DNA of 9,604 nucleotides from an uncultured Oxalobacteraceae bacterium (lineage in GTDB: Bacteria > Pseudomonadota > Gammaproteobacteria > Burkholderiales > Burkholderiaceae): positions 1-9,604 of the forward strand of contig CAMLHI010000059.1 of assembly GCA_946479705.1 (NCBI GenBank). Reading direction: 5' to 3'. Made by a program: the position numbers and the translations under genes. Positions 7,076-9,604 of this stretch are shown in pieces. Below the pieces are notes generated by a model, which was given only the letters and a program-made list of their open reading frames with translations, did no database searches and was not told the origin of the DNA. Positions within the stretch are counted from its first letter, which is position 1. The number at the start of each line of letters is the position of its first letter.

Positions 7076-8779
7076 TTACGCTGCCTGGTTCGCCAGCGCC
7101 AGCGGCTGGGCGAAGGTGATCACGAACCTGCCGCTGGCCCTGGCCTGGCCGAAACCGCCGGCATCGAAGCGGTACTCGTAGTCGAGCATCGCATCGTTGT
7201 TCAGGCACAGCTCGCGCGCCAGGTACAGGCCCAGTCCGGTGCCCTTGCTCGAGGTGGTGTAGAAGGGCTCGAACAGGTGGGCGCGGATTTCCGGCGTGAT
7301 GCCGGGGCCGTCGTCCTGCACGTGCAACTCCATCCGCCCGGCCGCATCCGTCACCACGTACATGCGGATGCTGCCTTCCATCCCGCTGGCATAGCGGATC
7401 GCGTTGGTGAGCAGGTTGACCAGCACTTCGCGCAGGTGCAGGGCATCGAAGCGCACCGGCGCCGTCCCGGTGTTACCCAGCGCCACTATACCATCGGGCA
7501 GCGAGTGGGTTTCCTGGAATTCCGCCTTGAGCTCGGTGAGCAAGGGGCCCAGATACAAGGGTTCACCGTTGGGCTGCACCTTGCGCGACAGCTGCAGGAT
7601 GTCCTCGACCATGCGGTTGACCCGGGCCACGTTGTCGCTGACGATTTTCAGCAGGCGCGCGTGGGTGGGCGCGGTCAGGTCTTCGGCCAGCAGCGCGGTG
7701 GCGTGGCCGATGGCCGAGAGCGGATTGCGCACTTCGTGGGCGATGCTGGCGGTCAGGCGGCCCATCGAGGCCAGCTTGAGCTGCTGGGCCTGGTTTTCGA
7801 TGGCGGTCACGTCCTGCATGAAGATCACGCAGCGGCCAGCCTCGTGGTCGGGCGTGGCCACATTGGCAAAGCGCAGCTTCAGGTGGGCGGCCAGGTCGCG
7901 CCGGCCGCTCCAGGCCGCGGCCGGCCCGGCCGGACTGGCGTCCTGGTAAGGCTTGACGGTGACGAAGGCGGCCTGCTGCACGGCGCCAGCGCCACCCTGG
8001 TCGCTCACCAGCCAGGCATCGAAGGCCTGGGCGATCGGTTCCAGCGCCGGCACGTCGGCCAGGCGGAAATGCAAGGCGCCGTCGGACAGGCCGAGCATGT
8101 ACTGGGCCGCCGGATTGCCGGTAAACACCTGGCCGTCGCGTCCGACCACGAGGATGCCGTCGCCGACGTCGGCAATGATCAGCTGGTTGATGGCTTGCTG
8201 GATTTTCAGGTCGGCGCCGCTGCGCGCGGCCAGTTCTTCCTGGTGGATCAGGCGCGCGGCCAGGCGGTTGACCACGGCGACGATGGCCAGGAAGGCCGCG
8301 CCGTACAGGCCGACCTGCATGACCGGAATGCGCTCCTCGCCCACGAAGATCTGGTAGACGCTGTCGGCCAGCAGGAACAGGGTCACCAGCGAGGCCGAAA
8401 ACAGGGCCAGCAGCAGTGGCGTAAGGATGGCCGCCCCCGCCAGCGGGAACAGGTACATGATCACCAGGCCGCCGCGCGCGCCGCCGCCGGACAGGTAAAG
8501 CAGCGAAATGACGGCGATGTCGACCGCGATCTGGGCCGATACCTGCCACAGGAAGCGCCTTCTTATATAGAGCGTCAGGGTGCCGAAGGCGATCGCCAGG
8601 ATCAGGTAGACGATGCAGGTTTCGGCGTACAGGGGCTGGCGCGGCAGGCCGGTGCCGGGCGCGAACGACAGATAGGCCAGCATCACCAGCGCAATGGCCA
8701 CCCGGGTGGCGTTGAACGCCTGCAGCGAACGCCAGAAGGTTTCGCGCGAGGGCGCCGACAGCGCGTGCCAGCGGATCAT
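7076..8779 (-). CDS. pilS: Sensor histidine kinase PilS (type IV pilus regulation)
   Basis: An inner-membrane kinase of 567 aa that phosphorylates PilR. About six hydrophobic segments are visible (roughly 25-40, 54-72, 83-97, 103-123, 124-145 and 154-175) with almost no periplasmic domain, as known for PilS, which senses signals, including pilin, within the membrane. A PAS-like region spans about 194-325. The dimerisation domain carries the phospho-accepting H348 in IAHEVRNPLS. The ATP-binding domain shows the N box (N455/N459), G1 DDGPGI (489-494), F box FEPFYTT (503-509) and G2 GTGLGL (513-518). The gene begins 7 bp after the PP0621-type gene, and GAGG of its SD overlaps that gene's stop codon. 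It is followed by pilR. Confidence 0.92.
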   Translation of the reverse strand: MIRWHALSAPSRETFWRSLQAFNATRVAIALVMLAYLSFAPGTGLPRQPLYAETCIVYLILAIAFGTLTLYIRRRFLWQVSAQIAVDIAVISLLYLSGGGARGGLVIMYLFPLAGAAILTPLLLALFSASLVTLFLLADSVYQIFVGEERIPVMQVGLYGAAFLAIVAVVNRLAARLIHQEELAARSGADLKIQQAINQLIIADVGDGILVVGRDGQVFTGNPAAQYMLGLSDGALHFRLADVPALEPIAQAFDAWLVSDQGGAGAVQQAAFVTVKPYQDASPAGPAAAWSGRRDLAAHLKLRFANVATPDHEAGRCVIFMQDVTAIENQAQQLKLASMGRLTASIAHEVRNPLSAIGHATALLAEDLTAPTHARLLKIVSDNVARVNRMVEDILQLSRKVQPNGEPLYLGPLLTELKAEFQETHSLPDGIVALGNTGTAPVRFDALHLREVLVNLLTNAIRYASGMEGSIRMYVVTDAAGRMELHVQDDGPGITPEIRAHLFEPFYTTSSKGTGLGLYLARELCLNNDAMLDYEYRFDAGGFGQARASGRFVITFAQPLALANQAA

Positions 8780-8786
8780 GGGCGCC

Positions 8787-9044
8787 TCAAAGGGGCGGCT
8801 GGCGCACGTGGGCCGGGCTGCAGTACACCTGGCCGTCGGCCTGCACCGCTTCCGAGACCGGGAAATACACGTGGCAGTGGGCGCAGCAGGCCATCGATTC
8901 GATCTGGCCGGACGGGCCTGCCGCGTCGGGGCCCTGGGCGCGGCCGGCGGGGGAGCCGCCGCCCAGGCCTGCGCCGCGCAGTTTGCTGCGGATCGCCAGC
9001 ACGACCAGCAAGGCCAGGGCGATCCAGAAAATGAGGCGGCTCAT
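8787..9044 (-). CDS. PP0621-family small membrane-anchored protein with Cys/His metal-site motif
   Basis: An 85-aa protein whose function is not known. It has an N-terminal hydrophobic segment (about 5-18) followed by basic residues, so it is probably anchored in the inner membrane with the rest in the cytoplasm. A Gly/Pro/Ala-rich linker (about 24-47) leads to a C-terminal motif with C53, C54-x2-C57 and C75-x3-H79, which looks like a small zinc-binding fold. This layout fits the PP0621 family found beside pilS in many beta- and gammaproteobacteria. Its ATG overlaps the stop of the CcsA-like gene by four bases (ATGA, 9041-9044), and pilS begins 7 bp after its stop, so it is probably translationally coupled on both sides. 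Confidence 0.8.
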   Translation of the reverse strand: MSRLIFWIALALLVVLAIRSKLRGAGLGGGSPAGRAQGPDAAGPSGQIESMACCAHCHVYFPVSEAVQADGQVYCSPAHVRQPPL

Positions 9045-9604
9045 AGAAAACCCCGATGCAAGATCACTTCAAAGACAAAGCGGCTGCCCACATAGGCCAG
9101 CACCAGGGTGGCGAAGCCGGCCAGGGTAAAGCGCAGCGCGGTCTTGCCGCGCCAGCCGCGCCAGCGGCGCCCGGCCAGCAGGGCGCCGAACAGCAGCCAG
9201 GACAGCAGCGCGAAGATGGTTTTATGGTCCCACTTGAGCGCGATGCCGAACAGCTGCTCGGAAAACACCACGCCCGACAGCACCGTCAGCGTGAGCAGCA
9301 CGAAGCCGATGGCGATCAGGCGGAACAGCAGCTTTTCCATGGTCAGCAGCGCCGGCAGCTGGTCGAGCGCGCCGGCCAGCCAGCCGCGCACCGGTGCGCG
9401 CGTGTGCAGGCGCGACTCCTGCAGCGCCATCAGCACGGCGTGGAAAGCGGCGATGGTCAGGGTGCTGTAGGCCAGGATCGCCACCGCGATGTGCCAGCCG
9501 TAGGCCGGGGCCTTGCCCTGCAGCTGCAGCACGGCGCCGGGAAAAATCAGCGGCAGCACCGCCGCCACGGCGGCGCAGGGCATGACCAGGCGGCGCAGGC
9601 CGTC
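9041..9604 (-). CDS. CcsA/YpjD-like cytochrome c biogenesis membrane protein (5' end outside window)
   Basis: Only the C-terminal 187 residues are visible. The frame stays open to the window edge, and the first seven codons read DGLRRLV before the internal Met at 9583, so the true start lies further right. The visible part has about five hydrophobic segments. Two conserved histidines stand out, in YGWHIAV and KWDHKTIF, as in the heme-handling cytochrome c assembly family (CcsA/HemX/YpjD). The ending, AYVGSRFVFEVIL, is typical of the Burkholderiales version. It overlaps the next gene by four bases and appears to be the first or an early gene of the unit leading to pilSR. Whether this branch truly handles heme is not established from the sequence. 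Confidence 0.85.
   Translation of the reverse strand, partial: DGLRRLVMPCAAVAAVLPLIFPGAVLQLQGKAPAYGWHIAVAILAYSTLTIAAFHAVLMALQESRLHTRAPVRGWLAGALDQLPALLTMEKLLFRLIAIGFVLLTLTVLSGVVFSEQLFGIALKWDHKTIFALLSWLLFGALLAGRRWRGWRGKTALRFTLAGFATLVLAYVGSRFVFEVILHRGFL

Overview
The window looks like chromosome of a high-GC betaproteobacterium, most likely in the family Oxalobacteraceae (Massilia/Duganella/Janthinobacterium type). The grounds are the strong G/C third-position bias, protein sequences typical of Burkholderiales, and a conserved gene order: a CcsA-like cytochrome c biogenesis gene, a PP0621-family gene, pilS and pilR. The genus is inferred from gene content and was not checked by a search.

Layout. 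Positions 1-535 hold no convincing gene. This stretch is rich in alternating CG tracts and carries one strong 26-bp inverted repeat (203-228). A single-domain cupin gene (536-949, + strand) follows, with a probable -10 element inside a small palindrome. It converges on nrdB, and the two genes are separated by a hairpin terminator (966-991) whose T-tract serves nrdB best. nrdB (1008-2117) and nrdA (2198-5125), both on the - strand, encode the small and large subunits of an aerobic class I ribonucleotide reductase. They are transcribed nrdA then nrdB, and two hairpins lie in the gap between them.

Upstream of nrdA, the interval 5126-5602 holds the regulatory DNA. It contains a Shine-Dalgarno site, a leader of roughly 250 nt with a weak 40-codon upstream ORF, and a pair of NrdR-type boxes (5347-5360 and 5379-5390) whose centres are 31 bp apart. 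A promoter candidate overlaps the distal box. Beyond this lie an unexplained 18-bp palindrome (5470-5487) and two 19-bp direct repeats (5522-5567) that look like relic or regulatory DNA.

The right part (5603 to the window end, all - strand) looks like one transcription unit: a CcsA-like gene cut by the window edge, a small membrane-anchored PP0621-type protein with Cys/His pairs, the sensor kinase pilS and the sigma-54 activator pilR. Spacing is tight (a 4-nt overlap, 7 nt and 24 nt).

How the genes work together. NrdA and NrdB make dNTPs for replication and should be repressed by NrdR, which is not encoded here, when nucleotide pools are high. PilS and PilR form the two-component system that switches on type IV pilin transcription through sigma-54; their target genes are outside the window. 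I see no phage, CRISPR, toxin-antitoxin or defence genes. The window is mostly core genome, and the unexplained material is confined to the two intergenic stretches (1-535 and about 5400-5602).
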